Below, one piece after another: positions 12,301 to 25,240 of a stretch of 64,000 nt of DNA (its first letter is position 1; each line of letters opens with the position of its first letter). Source of the stretch: Boesenbergia rotunda (lineage: Eukaryota; Streptophyta; Magnoliopsida; Zingiberales; Zingiberaceae); NCBI GenBank assembly GCA_024364735.1, contig JAGFNQ010000723.1:610792-674791 (forward strand). Reading direction: 5' to 3'. Under the pieces are notes generated by a model, which was not told where the DNA came from, did no database searches, and saw only the letters and a list, made by a program, of their open reading frames with translations. The translations under genes were made by a program, and so were the position numbers.

Positions 12301-15300
12301 TTACTGATATTCTGCTAAATCAGATTTCAAGTTCTCCAATTCCTTTTCCAGCTTTAGCTCATTTGACCTCAACCTTAGTGCCTGTTTGAAGTACCGAAAA
12401 CTAAGTACAGGAATGAATAACAATAATATTGGCGATTAATACTTCCTTAGTGAAGGATCAACACTGCCACCGTAGAAGAACAAAAAAAAGAATTATTTTT
12501 CAAGTGATTTTCCAGTTGATGACAATCGCTGGCATGCAATAGATTTGTAAGCCTCGGTCAGCTATCTGATGGAGGATTCTAAGTTTCAGTTATTGATCTC
12601 GTGCAAGAGAAGAGAGAATAATACAATAGAAAACTTTATTAGAGAGAATCTCTTCTACAAGCTTTTATAGCATGGTCTTAGTAGGGAAAAAAACACCAAT
12701 GTTGGTCCCAAGCCCGGATGAAAAAGTTGAGGGTAACATAGGTGAATGTTCTATGAATGTATTCATCAAACTATCGTGGTAATGCTAGATTGTTTCCGAC
12801 CCCACATAGTGGGATAAGGCTTGGTTGTCGTTGTTGTTGCATGACCTTAGTAGAATGAATAGATCTAGTGTAAAATAGTAAAAGTAGAAATAAAATAAAG
12901 TTTTGGACCCTAAACTGATTTATTTTAGAATGTTGATGTTATCCACATTACGTTGGAACCATCTTATTGGAGCTACCCATAGGCCCTAGACAGTTTGTTA
13001 GATGTCCTTGCAAAACTCCTCAACATAAGCAGATATGTGACAAGATGTAGGCTTAAGTAGGATCAGGTTAGAAAGTACATCAACTATAAAGTACACAGAG
13101 AAATTAAGCATGAAGAAGAGTAGTGAAAGGAATAATTTCTAGGCTTAGACTTGTCAAGGCAAATGAGAGTTGTAAAACAACTACGGAATTATTAAGAAAC
13201 ATGGACAAACATAGCATGGTTTTGTTAACAATAAAAGGGAAGCTCTTAACCAGTCTTTCCAATATTTTTTGTCTAGATCAATATTGGTGGATGTGGAACA
13301 AGTCAGCAACATGATGTCAAAATGCCTATTTCATGTGGGTGACAGTTGTGCAATGTGGGAGAGCATAGAGGAACTTCTAACCAGTGTTTTTGTAACAGGA
13401 CAAGATAGAGAACCAGATGTTCATGTTCTGCCGTTCCTTAGTGTTTCAGGTTGAAACAGTAAAAAATATTAATTCAAATTGGGTATCATCCACTAATTCA
13501 ACCAAGTTGGTTTAACCTCCAGTTTTCAGTTTAACAAGTTGAACCAACTGATCTGTCTAGATTTTAAAACATTGCTTCTAACTTGTGAGCCCTATGAACG
13601 GAAATGATCAATAAGTTATCTTCTCTGAGAAATCATGAACCATAGTGGTAGATGGGTGAGCAGTGCAATTAAATCTTCTTCCTCCTCATCCTTCTCCCTT
13701 CTCTCATTCTTCCTCTCCCTCTCTCTCCCCTGTGTCAGAGGACCTTATCAGCACAATTGATCGGTGTAATCCTGTACCATGTGTCAGCACAAGCCAGGAT
13801 ACTAGTATGGAACCATTCTGGTGATGACCTTCAACCAAAACCAGTTCCAATACCGGTTCTTTAAACTGTCATAAACAATATTCTGTTTCATGATCACCCT
13901 TAGCTAAACATCGTATAATCATGTGGTTTAAGACTTATCAAATCAGAACTACAAGAATATGAGATGATAGAGAAGTTTTAATCTATTTATTGTTCCAACG
14001 TTTTAAAAGATGTATTTGGATAATTTCTTTGATAACCTTATATTATATATCAGATAAGTTCCTTAACATAGTCAATGTTAAACACAATGTTCACAAAAAT
14101 GCTCGCATATGTTTGTCATGATGGCACATGCACATCGGAACATACAAGAAGAAATTTATATATGACAAAAAGACAAGTGAACAAGAGATGCACAAATGAA
14201 CCCATTTCAAAGAACTGCTTAAAGTTCTTGGGCCACCCTTCAGAACTGCTACATTCAATATAAAAAATTCTACAAATGTTAAAAAATTCTACAAATGTAA
14301 AAAAGAAAATGGTGTGATGGTTTTATCCAGTACCATAGTTTATACATTTTGAAAGAAAATGAAAAAGATTTATTTTAGGAGGTATTTGGTTTGCTCCATT
14401 TTCTATTTTCATTTTCTAGAAACCCGTAGGGGGCGTTTGGTAGGCTTGTTTTCCATTCTCATTTTCTGTAGAAAATGCGGGTTTTTGGAAAACGTGTTTG
14501 GTTTGCATTTTCCAGCCTTATTTTCCAGAAAAAGATATAGTGTTTTCTGGAAAACTAGAGAATGAAAGAAAGTCATTTTCTAGAAAATGAGAAAATACGG
14601 AGGTGTTTGGTAGGCTTGTTTTCCATTTTCATTTTCTAAAGAAAATGTGATTTTCTGGAAAACGTGTTTGGTTTGCATTTTCCAGCCTTGTTTTCCAGAA
14701 AAAGATATAGCGTTTTCTGGAAAACTAGAGAATGAAAGAAAGTCATTTTCCAGAAAATGAGAAAATGCGATTTTCTGAAAAATGAAAATAGAAAATGGAG
14801 CAAACCAAACGCCCCCTATGGTTTTCTAGAAAATGAAAATAGAAAATGGAGCAAACCAAACGCCCCCGTATTTTCTCATTTTCTGGAAAATGACTTTATT
14901 TCATTCTCTAGTTTTCCAGAAAACGCTATATCTTTTTCTGGAAAATAAGGCTGGAAAATGCAAACCAAACACGTTTTTCAGAAAACCGCATTTTCTACCG
15001 AAAATGAAAATGAAAACAAGCGTACCAAACGCAACCTTAATGTTTACCTAACAACTAGGTCAGCCTTGATCAAGAAGAACCATAACTAATCATATAATCA
15101 GAATCCCATAATCAATTTGGTAAGTGAAAAGCTAAAACAAGTAAAACTGTGTAAGCATTATATAAACTTATAAACTGTCAAGTACCTTTTTTTAGTTTAT
15201 TCTGAAGTGTAAATGATGTTCACTGTACGTTGCATTTGTGTCATATGTAGGAAATCCTTTTTGATGATAACTAATAAAAGTAAAATAAATTACCTTCTCT

Positions 15301-18300
15301 TCTGTGTTTATTACTTCAGATGCAAGTAATTTGGATCGCTCATCAGCAGCATTGCATTCTAGCTGAGCATTAGTGCACTCTGACTTAACAACCTCCAGTG
15401 CAAGCTACAGGTATTGATACAGACGAAACCAATCAGCGATTGTCAATTCCACCTTAGTTTTATTATGAAATCATCACACAACATAAAAACCAAACCAGAA
15501 ATAAGCAGCGGCAATATGAGAAATTGTTCTGAACTTAATAGTAGTCTGTGGAAAATAATAAAGAAACACATTACCCAACAATATGGGTTTGCATGACTGA
15601 AAACGTTTGCCATGAATGAGTGAATGAAAATTTAGTCACTTATCTACCTCAATTACTGCCCTTAATAATGCCTGTTGAAACTCAAATCTCATTGTCTCCA
15701 ATATTTTTATCAATTTCTATGTGGGTTACAGTATAAAAGATAAGCTAATATCTCTCTACCCAGCATAATCCTATGTTCTTTGTCATTTTATCCTTAACTA
15801 CAGAGTAACATTGGTCATAATCTCTCTCCTGATATTTTCTTGCTTATGTCACAAGAAAAGATAATGCAACTCTATCCTCTTTCTCTATGCATGCTTTCAT
15901 AATTTGCCTTTTTATTTTCGCAAGCTTCAATATCAGTGGTACTATCAACTCAAGGGAAATGGAGAAGATAAAATCTAAGAAAAGTTACCCTTTTCATGCA
16001 CAGAATGAGGTCATAACTTCAGCATCGCATCGCAAGTGTTTGAGGAAGAACTATTAACTTTTACATTTATCTTCATTGTCATTGTCAAGCAACTTAGTCA
16101 AATAAAATATTTGTGTGTTTCGATTTTACGAACCAAGTTAGACATTGATCAACAACTATTCTATGGTTTGGGGTAAGATATATACCTTTGCTAGGATATA
16201 TAAACTCAGTCTCACATGGGATATTATTATTATAGTCATTTTGTATCATGAACATGTCTATGATATTTCCTTTAATAATACATCTTTATGCCTCACGACT
16301 AAGTCTTAACTTATTTGTTTGAGCTAAAACTCTCCTGCTAAAAATAGTGTATATATATCAGAACATCCATCCACAAGTTCTAACTATCTCGATCAGCTCT
16401 CAAACAATGTTGAAGGGAAAAATAGCAGACACTTAGACCTCTAGAAGAAAGACTAACCATGTGTGCCTTCATTTCCTCCTGCAATCTTTCAATGTCAGAT
16501 TTTAACTGAATGACTACTTTTCCCTGCAAAAATATCGATCAAAATTGGAGAAACAATGGTGTATTGGAAATAATAAGTTAGAAGATTCGCTTTGACATAG
16601 AATAGATGCCCTCATCCAGTCACAAAAAAACACCTGTTGGTTAAAGCTATCAGTTAATGATGTATTCTCAGCAGCCAAGGATTCTGATACAGCTTGAGAT
16701 GTCTCTAGCGCTCGTTGTAATGAAAACTTCTCTTGGGTTATATCGTCAATATGCTGTAGGATAAGGAAAATAATATGGGTTAGAAAAACCACAAACTCAT
16801 TGCAGCATAGTAACAAGAAGAAAAAAAGGTTCAAGTCATTTATCTTCACTAATCAGATTTTGAAATATCAAAATCACATAGGGCACAAATTGACAAGTCA
16901 CAAGGAACTCAAGCAAACTAATTGTGAACATCATATTGCAACAAATAAGGAAGAAGTGAATCAGAAATTGTTGTTTACTATAGCCCTTGAGGTACTATAG
17001 TTTGCTATGCAAGAAATCTTTGATTATACAAAAAAAATTTAAAGTCCATACTAATTCAGGAAACTATGTTCTAGCTTCTAGATTTATAGCCAACTCATAG
17101 TCACGTGATGGAACTTACTTGCAATAAAGGAATAAAAGAACTTTCAGTTGACTGAGTACAGGCCTACATTTTCTTTCAGAAGAAAGGAGAAATGTTTCTA
17201 ACAGAGCTTAGCAATGCCAATGAAAAAAAAAACATTTCCAAGGCATGTCTAGCTAAAATTCTATATACAACATAAAAATATATATAACCTGCTCCAAAGC
17301 AGCAAAATCTTCATCTTTCTTTAAAGATGTGAACTCAATGTCCTGCATATCTTGATCATTTGCTTTGTAGCTAAGCTGTTGTTCATTATCCAAAGAAGGC
17401 AAACTATTAGAAGTTGATAGCTCCTCCCTCATAAAATCTAAAGATGTAGAGTTTATGGATTTTTCAAGAAAAATCTCTCTAGATGGATGCACTGGAATTG
17501 AAGATGAGCGAGTCTCAGTGTTCTTGAACGCATCAAATAATCCATGTGTAGCATCTCTATCATGCAGGCCATTTAGTGAATTGGACATGGGAGGCACAGT
17601 GGGTCCACTAAGTGAATCAAGAAATGGAGGATGGGATCGACCAAGATTGGTTCCATAAGTAGTCAAAGGAAATTGTTTGCTATAAAAACTTCCAAAACCA
17701 GTACTAAAGCTTGTTGATGAAGACTCTGGAGCCTTCAAAGTAGTCGTCACATCATCAAGATGACGACTAATGGCATCAGCGATTCTTCCTCCGCCCACGC
17801 TAAGGGCACCAAATTTGTCATTCAGGATGCTAGTTTGAAATGGTTTTTGGACTGCATGAAAAACTACTTTGTGAGCAAAAAGTCTTGTATTGAAGTATTT
17901 GACAAAGTAAAAGGATCAAGATAATAGAACGACATTTATAACTACCATGATCAAAATCTGAGACTGGGTTACCATCATACACCCCAGAAACACTGGTTGA
18001 TGTGCTCAGAAGACCAAAGGTATTCCTTGCAGAAACAGTTTCCATTTTCTTAGGAAGATTGTTCATATCATAATCAACTGATGCATCCATATCATGGTTG
18101 TATGCTGTGGAAGAACTTCTGCTCTCTATATCAATTGACTGAACATTGTCCAAACAAGAACCTGAATTGTTAATGTATGCATCAACATATGGCTCTTTAA
18201 TATCTGGACTAAAAGCAATAATTTGATCTCTTCTGAAGCCATCAACCAATCCAGTCTTTGATTCCTTGCTACTGCTAAGCTCATTTTTCTCTCTCCAATG

Positions 18301-21300
18301 GTCATAAGAACCATTAGATAATTCAGAAAAGGTTGAGTTCTCCTGTGATTTGGATGCCCTATCCTTAATTTCATGCACAGAGCTATTCTGAAATCCATGA
18401 TTGCTGAAGTTCGAAGAAGAAGAAACAAACTTTTTTTTTGAAGAATCAACATCACTGTTCATGGAAGAAATAGCTATTTTATCTTCATTAGGCATTGTAG
18501 TGTCTGAAGTTTCGGCAACATCTCTACCATTTCTATCCATGAAAGATTTGTCTCCATTATGCTGATTGCTTTTAGAAGAATCAAGGTATTGGTCTGACTC
18601 AGCTGACTGCAGTTGACCAGCAGATGCAACCTGTTTAGCAGTTTTTTTCTTCCGGAACTCCTCCAACTGATAAATCAATAAACCAGTACAAACAGTTAGT
18701 CCTGCGAAATACTCTCTACCACTAAAATTATAAAGCAAAAGAAATTGGTAAATTTGGGGCATTATACAACACAAAGATGGACTAGTGCTTGCTGTGACAC
18801 ATAGGATGGATATATATAGCGATTTGATGCAGTAAGTCAGCTAAATTAAGATGCTAGAAAGCTGTATCTACTGATGGCTTTACACTTTGATATAGAAGAT
18901 TAACCAATAACAAGACCTTGATCCTGGAGGAAAATCCAATTAGTTTTAGGCCCAGACAGGTGATAGTTGGAAGACCTTAACCCCGACAAATGTTTCAACA
19001 GGAAATGCTGGAGAGAGACAAGGGTGGGTCAGTAGTTGAGTTACAGAGCAGGAGGTTGGATATGACCATCATCTGGAATAAATAGGCTAGGCAAAAGAAG
19101 AAGCAAGGTAGAGGAAAAATAGCATAGTCAAAATTTTAGTTATCACAGCCCATCAGTATAAATTCTTTTTCTTTGATAATCAGGAAAATGAAGTGTCCTC
19201 TATCAATTAAAATGCATACTATCTGGCTACTTTGGTAGATCAATGTTTTTCGAAACTAGACAGAATTAGCTGATTGAACCACTTAAATAGAAAGCTAGTC
19301 CAAACCAAGATCCAAATACATTTCAGAATAGTTGAACCTTGAATGATCAACCAGACAAAAAAAACTGAGAAACCAATAAAAAACAGAATAAAAAATTGTT
19401 GTTTGCACAAGGGAAAAGGGGGGAAAACACCTAAAGAAAAAAGAAAAAAAAAACATAAGAGCACGCACTATATAAAATGTTTTCAAAAAAGAAAAAGCTC
19501 AAGACCACACATCCATGTTAGCATCAGATCATTGTTATAGCATGTTTTATGTGTTGTTTACAAATTGTCTAAGACCCTGATCCACAAACTATTGCAGGTT
19601 GTATCACACAACACTTCAGAAGCTCCTTTGCATTGCAACCACCCACTAGTTATCCTATTAAATATTAATAGTATATTCATCAAAAGCTAGTCAAGCTCAA
19701 AATCCAAAAACATTTAGCCGAAATGATCAACAAGTCAAAAAGATATAAGAAACCAATCAAAAAGTGGAAATAAAAAATCTGACATTTGCACAAAATAAAA
19801 GAAAATTAAAAAAAAAAGAGCACACACTTTACCATTTTTTTCAAAGAAAAAAAAAACTCAAGACCACGCATCCATATTAGCATCGCATCTTTGTTATAAC
19901 ATGTTTTATATGTTGTTTACTAATTGTCTTAGATTCTAATTCATAAATCATAACTATTATGGGTTGTATCACACAAACCTTTAGAAGCTCCTCCAAATTA
20001 CAGCCACCCACCAGTTATCCTGTTAAATATTAGTGATATGCTCAATGATATTTCCTTCTTGTTAAACAATAAATCCAAGATATCTGACAACCAAAGAGAA
20101 AATTTTGATGTTCATTCATCTTAACTATTCTGTTGATTCTTCATCTTTAAATCTACTTAATACATATAATTCCAAAGAATTTTTACTTTCTATTCTTTTT
20201 CGAGTTTAATATATTTATATCTATCAGGAAAATATCATATGGCATATACAAATAACATACACCAAGGGATGCTTTTGTTGGGTAGATGAATTTATCTAAT
20301 ATTTACCTGACAAGATAGAACTATGAGCTGATCCTTGATGTAAAGTTACGATATGAGAAAATCATTTCCGATGCCTTCAACATTGCTTTGCACTAATGAA
20401 TACATTATCGTATATGACTTTTATCACATCCATATATACTATTTTGTTCTCTAAAATTCACCACAATAATTGTCTAGGAATTTTGTTATTTTTCTAAGTC
20501 AATAAAAGCGTATGCAAATTTTTATTTTCTATATTTTTTCTTTAGTTGGTTGATTATATGAATAAACCTTCCCGACATAAATCAAATTGATAGCAATTAT
20601 TTCTTTTTTCTCTCATTCTCCTTTCAATAGCCCTTCTACAAAGTTCCAATGTATGTCTCATGAACTTTATACATTTGTAGCTGGTATAACATATTAAATC
20701 ACCTTTACTCTTGAGAGTTGGTGTTCAAATATTTTTCCTCCATTCCTTAAGCATCTTCTTAATTCTCATAATGTTGGTACATAGCTCATTTCATATATTC
20801 ATCTTCTAAGATTTTTCACACATGACACTTCCATACCGCATAATCCAAAAAGGCTAACACTGTCTATCAAGAAATATGGTGTTCAGTCCTCCAAAATAAA
20901 TAAAAATCCATAGATCAATAAAAACAAACAAAGTAAACAGGTTACGGCTATATTCCCCTTACACATGGCGCATTTCACAATCAAGAAAAAATGTAGCCAA
21001 TGACTCAATTATGTGCATGCAAGCAGAGTTATTACTCAAAGATTTCCACAAATGTTTGTGTCTCCATATGCCCTTTGGAAGCAAAATGTTGATGAATGCA
21101 TCAAATACAATCTAATGCGGTAATGACTAGGAAGGGATGTATGATATGTCACATATTCAGTCTTCCTGACACTACAATTCTGATATTCACAAACCTTAGC
21201 CAATGCTGAATTCATTGTATTATCTCTATTTCTACATTGTACGAAACAATAGGTAGTTCGAGAATCGTGAGTCGGTATGAAGTCAGGATTAGCCAAAAAA

Positions 21301-21543
21301 GAAACAATAAGTCAGCTGAAGACGTAGTTGCACGCTGACTAACTCTCGAGATCTAAATTTGCTCCAAATAAACCATTTTAGAGGTTCTAAGACGTTGTTC
21401 TTGGGAAATTCAGTGGGCGGAAAGCAGTAAACCAGAAAATTTCAGAAACCAGGTTGAGATCGAACCTTCTTCTTGCCCAATTCGAGATGCCCTTGCTTGC
21501 GCGACGACGCGACCGAACTCGACATGACCTTCGCCGACGCCAT
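6358..21543 (-). CDS. BLI: BLISTER homologue, Polycomb-associated coiled-coil protein
   Basis: I assembled 13 minus-strand exons with GT-AG borders and continuous frame: 21543-21466, 18666-17946, 17851-17289, 16753-16634, 16523-16458, 15404-15294, 12381-12305, 11424-11357, 9356-9243, 8206-8001, 7868-7800, 7382-7227 and 6438-6358. The product is 809 residues. It opens with MASAK, continues SSRKQGHLELGKKK and LEEFRKKKTAKQ (residues 15-38), then a Ser/Asp-rich disordered region. FGALSVGGGRIADAISR (about 280-296) and a long coiled coil (about 445-650, resuming after about 705) follow. The C-terminus VVERVLGWIMKLFPGG ending KRRTSKLL is the family's signature. Known role in Arabidopsis: a nuclear protein that binds the PRC2 methyltransferase CURLY LEAF and restrains development and stress genes. 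Introns total about 12.7 kb and hold several transposons. The start codon is supported by the conserved N-terminus. No defect was found in the coding sequence. Confidence 0.92.
9816..11052. mobile_element. MULE-like element in a BLISTER intron, with GC-rich cargo
   Basis: The left end reads CAAGGTTTAAAATTTCGACC and the right end, reversed, AAGGTTTAGAGTCTCGTGCC, giving terminal inverted repeats rich in GTGCCG and CGGAAC. The flanks carry a 9-bp direct repeat with one mismatch: GCTGGGAGT at 9807-9815 and GCTAGGAGT at 11053-11061. Nine-base duplications are the mark of Mutator-like elements. The left 0.9 kb is extremely AT-rich. About 10725-11000 is GC-rich with a 117-140 codon open frame on each strand and Arg/Ala-rich translations, possibly a captured exon. 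No transposase is seen, so it is non-autonomous. Confidence 0.6.
12685..12838 (+). mobile_element. 5'-truncated RTE-type LINE tail in a BLISTER intron
   Basis: The insert ends with GACCCCACATAGTGGGATAA and GGCTTGGTTGTCGTTGTTGTTG, the 3' end common to plant RTE-clade LINEs with a TTG-repeat tail. It is flanked by imperfect target-site duplications: GCATGGTCTTAGTAG at 12670-12684 and GCATGACCTTAGTAG at 12839-12853. Only about 150 bp remain, with no coding sequence. Confidence 0.65.
14378..15036. mobile_element. PIF/Harbinger-like nested foldback MITE in a BLISTER intron
   Basis: The ends read GGAGGTATTTGGTTTGC and, reversed, GGTTGCGTTTGGTACGC, flanked by TTA on both sides (14375-14377 and 15037-15039), matching the 3-bp duplication of PIF/Harbinger MITEs. 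The interior is palindromic: a module of TTTTCCAGAAAAAGATATAG and TTTTCTGGAAAACTAGAGAA occurs twice in one orientation (about 14520 and 14690) and once reversed (about 14910). GCGTTTGG and its complement recur at internal borders near 14435, 14812 and 14865, showing nested or partial copies. No protein is encoded. Confidence 0.65.
19293..20045. repeat. Two-copy tandem duplication (~390 bp unit) in BLISTER intron 1
   Basis: The block from GCTAGTC at 19293 to 19685 repeats from 19686. Shared strings in order are ATGATCAACCAG/ATGATCAACAAG, AGAAACCAAT, AAGACCAC, CATCCATGTTAGCATC/CATCCATATTAGCATC, ACATGTTTTAT-like, GGTTGTATCACACAA, CAGTTATCCT-like and TTAAATATTA. The copies differ by many substitutions and small indels, so the event is not recent. 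Neither copy codes for protein. Confidence 0.7.
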
Positions 21544-22962
21544 CCCGGTGGAAGGAATAGAAAAAACAACCCCCTTCAGAATTCCTACCCGGACGTCTCG
21601 CGCCGCGAGAACAAACTCGGGTAGAACAACAGCGGAGGTACAGATTACTTCTTCAAAGGAAATCGCATGGATCGCGGCAGAAGCGAGCCCAACGGGTTCC
21701 CAAGATGGAAGGAAGCAGAGAGATTCAAAGGAAGAGCCCGACGAGGAGTCCGTTAGGGATCAAACTGTGCGTTCGCCGATCCCTCTCTGTCCCTCTCATT
21801 TTGTTTATTTTTTTTCTGTTTTACCTCTTTTTATTATTATTATTTTTAAACGGTCGGTTAATTGAAAATTAAACCAAACCGAATGAAATCGTAACTCGCA
21901 AAATTAAGTCAAGCCTACTTTAAAATTCACTTACTTTCTAGTTTACATAAATTTAAATTTAAAAAATAAATTATGGTCCCTTAAAAATTAATCACTGTGA
22001 TATTTATTCCATTTAAGAATGATTATTGTTCTTTTGGCTCTCAGGCTTTATTTTTAAAAAATATATTATAATAATTTTCTATTAAAAAAATTATAATAAT
22101 CTTCTTATTTAATTAAGAATAACTTTTACTGACAACTATTTGATAACTCCAAAATTAAATTATATTAATATTTTTTTAATATCGAAAAAATTTTAAAATC
22201 TATTAGTAATTTTAATTTATTATCCTTTAATTTTAAAATTTTAAAAAATAAAATCATAAAATTTAAAAATATAAATTCAAAAATAAATCAAAAATTATAA
22301 ATTTTAAAAAGAAAATTTCAAATTTTAATACAAAAATTTAAATTTTAAAAAATAATTTATCAAATTTAAAAAATAATTTAAAATTTAAAATTTCTAAAAT
22401 TAAAATTTTTAATTTTAATTAAATAAATTTTCATCTTTCCGTAAAATAAAATTTATATGTATTTATACAGTATATTATATTACACGTGATGTATACGTGA
22501 GATGGCTAGCTTTAATTAAATCTGTTCTAATTAAAATAATTAATCTTTATCCTTTGTATTCTAAAATTTCAATTAAAACTAATTTATATTATAATAATTT
22601 TAAAGGAAACTATTTTAATTATAATAATTTTTATTTGAATTATTTTAATAATAATTGATAAGTTTTAAAATTAAACTAATATTGAATGATGAAATTAAGA
22701 TTGGACTTGTTCATTATAATTAGAGGCGTTGATTTAGATTGAATCCATCAATTTTGATATATCCCGTCAAATAATTTAAATATATTAAATTAAAATTTTA
22801 TCAACATATTTAACAATAAATCTAAAGGAACTAACCAATGTGAGCTATAGATCAAATCGGACCGAGCCATGGCAGACTAGAGTTAGTCTGTGAGTTAAGA
22901 AATTTTTTAATTTAAAATTAAAATGAAAAATTCATTTTGGCCGGTTTAATTTGCAACCCCAA

Positions 22963-22964
<2 letters not shown>
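21544..22964. other. BLISTER 5' flank followed by AT-rich DNA
   Basis: The first 250 bp upstream of the BLISTER start are GC-richer and probably hold its leader and promoter; a plus-strand open frame there (21473-21865) overlaps the first exon antisense and I treat it as a shadow. From 21840 onward DNA is strongly AT-rich. A string near 22440-22500 with ATTACACGTG is related, in inverted orientation, to DNA at 30745-30810, so part of this is a dispersed repeat. Confidence 0.45.

Positions 22965-22965
<1 letters not shown>

Positions 22966-23033
<68 letters not shown>
22966..23033. repeat. (TA)n microsatellite
   Basis: An uninterrupted TA run of about 34 units. Confidence 0.97.
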
Positions 23034-23035
<2 letters not shown>

Positions 23036-23855
23036 CTCTTAGATTTACATTGGGATTGCGATTGAATGGGATTGAATTGAAAATTTTCCTATTCGCAAGG
23101 CTAGCAGATCCACCTTCCTACCCAGTCCTTATAGATAATGAATTTTTGATAAATAAATCTCTACAATGAGCCGGCCGAGTCCTACGAATTTCATCACAAT
23201 CACTAGGTCTCGTGGATTTGTATAACAATAACAGAACAAAAGAGAATTTGAGGGCGTGAAAAATATCCTCTACAAAACTCTTCTATCACTCAAATCAAAT
23301 CGGATAAAAGAGAAATGGAATAGAATTTGAGTTGAAGGATTCTATTTTTTTCTTACCTTCGTAGACATCCTGCGATGGTTTTTATATGATGCATACAATA
23401 TAATACTAAAGACGATAATATTCATCTCAAACGCCTCTCTACAACTCTACTTTGCATCTCATGACCTTTACTTTCCATCCCATGATCTCGTAGAAGGAGC
23501 TATATCATAATTTCGAATTGTCTTTCAGGTGGGAGAAATTTATTTTTTAAAGGAATGAACCCAAGAGATTCGAACTATATGTAAATTTATCATTTAAATA
23601 TCAACTCGGCTATGTCTAAAAACTTATACGATGCGTCCAAGAGAACAAGTTTGGAGTTCTATCACTATAACTAAAGAGACCCACATTCCACTAGATGGGA
23701 GGTTGTATTATTTCCTTGCATATTCTTGTGCCAAGTGTACATTGAACTTGTCATGCGGGGTAGGAATTAGTAGCTCCATAGGTTAAGTCAGTCATGTCAT
23801 TAACAAAAAAGATGAAGAGCAGTGAAGGATCCATCAGTCAAGTTCTATGGCCAAG
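23034..23855. other. Spacer without recognised gene
   Basis: Mixed-composition DNA with only short open frames, the longest of which runs out of the TA repeat. I see no motif. Confidence 0.4.
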
Positions 23856-24112
23856 AAATCGGAAGGTAGCCGTGGGCTCTAGAAGCCCAGGTCCAGGATC
23901 GACCCCATTTGAAAAATTTTTTTAAATACGCGTACAAATGTTGGAACTTGGCCATTGGGCCTGAATTGAAAATTCGAGAGCTCAACCCTTAGACCTAATG
24001 GGGAATTAAGCTCGAAAGTTAGGCCTTCAAGCCCGATAAGAAAACTTGGGACCCAGGATTGACTCGAACTTCTACTCGGCCTCCCCCCCCCGGACTGCTA
24101 GACCAATTAGGG
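23855..24112 (-). mobile_element. tRNA-derived SINE-like element
   Basis: On the minus strand the head reads AATTGGTCTAGCAGTC (box A-like) and, some 30 bases on, AAGTTCGAGTCAATCC (box B-like), spacing typical of an internal Pol III promoter. The middle contains CAAATGGGG and GGGCTTCTAGAGCCC; the insertion at 48853-49079 has CAAATGGGG then GACTTCTAG at the matching place, so the two appear to be one SINE family. Clear target-site duplications were not found here, and the boundaries are approximate. Confidence 0.45.
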
Positions 24113-24141
24113 TCTAGTTTTCCTTCGAATATCTCTCTAGG

Positions 24142-24176
24142 AATATTGATTAAACTGAAATAGTTTAATCAATATT
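24142..24176. other. Perfect 15-bp stem hairpin
   Basis: AATATTGATTAAACT at 24142-24156 and AGTTTAATCAATATT at 24162-24176 are exact reverse complements around a 5-base loop. It is not next to a gene end. It could be a small foldback remnant. Confidence 0.7.
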
Positions 24177-25240
24177 TGAATATTTTTACCGATGTCAAAA
24201 TAGTTTTGACTATAATTGATAATTTTGAATATGTTGGAACAATTTTAACTAAAACGGCTTTGAATATTTTTTCACCAGTGGTGGGATATCTATATTTTTA
24301 GAATATAAAGGGGCCCTCTAAATATATTGTTAAAATGAAATATCTTTTTTTTAAGATAAAGAAAATAAAGTGCCTCGATTTATTTTATATTTTGCGAAAA
24401 ATAAAAGACATAAACATATATATATATATAACATTTTTTCATATAAATATTTTATGTTATGACATTTTCGGCTTCAAATAATTATAAATATTAAAATAAT
24501 ATATGTTATTTTTTCATAAATCTACTAATAATACATACCAATTTTAATTAAAATGATTATATAAATCTTTAATTTCGATGCTTGATAAATCATTAATTCC
24601 TCCTATAAATTTGTAAAATGCTTCCTAACGCATTTATCTTCCATAATTTATTATCAGATTTGTATTATTGTATTGTGTATTAATTTTGGTTATAATTAAT
24701 ATATCATTATATTATAGCATGTATCATTAATTTTGGTTAAAATTAATTTAGGGTAAAATATTTTTGATATTTTTTACAATAATAACAAAAGTATGCTTTA
24801 AAATTTTTCCCAATAAAAATTATATTATTTTTATAAAAATCTTACTATCTATCTTAAATATGTTTACATCAAAACACTCCTTAATAAGAGTCTAATATTA
24901 AAAGGTAGATATAAAAACTTATATATATATATATAGACTCTCATAATGTTCAAGATGAATCAGTTGTTTTATTGATATAAACAATTATATTTTGATGATA
25001 AAATGTTTTTTTATAATACATTTTACTATTAATCAAAATAAGAGTCTTGATGTTAGATAAAATTGACAATCATATGATTTAAGTCACATATTAATCGTAA
25101 AAATAATCTCTTATAAAATAAAAAATAAAATTATATAATAAATTGAATGTGATCCAATTATTCTCCCCGAATCTCTATCATGTTGGAATTTGGTGAAGCG
25201 ATCTATCTTTTTATATTTTAACATTAATCAAGGTTTATAG
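24177..25240. other. AT-rich spacer
   Basis: AT-rich intergenic DNA with no recognisable gene or element; a short TA run lies at about 24416-24430. Confidence 0.4.

Noticed and set aside
21473..21865. 130-codon plus-strand frame
   Set aside because: It is antisense to BLISTER exon 1 and its leader, with no motif.
22951..23169. Tyr-Ile repeat protein
   Set aside because: It is the translation of a TA microsatellite.
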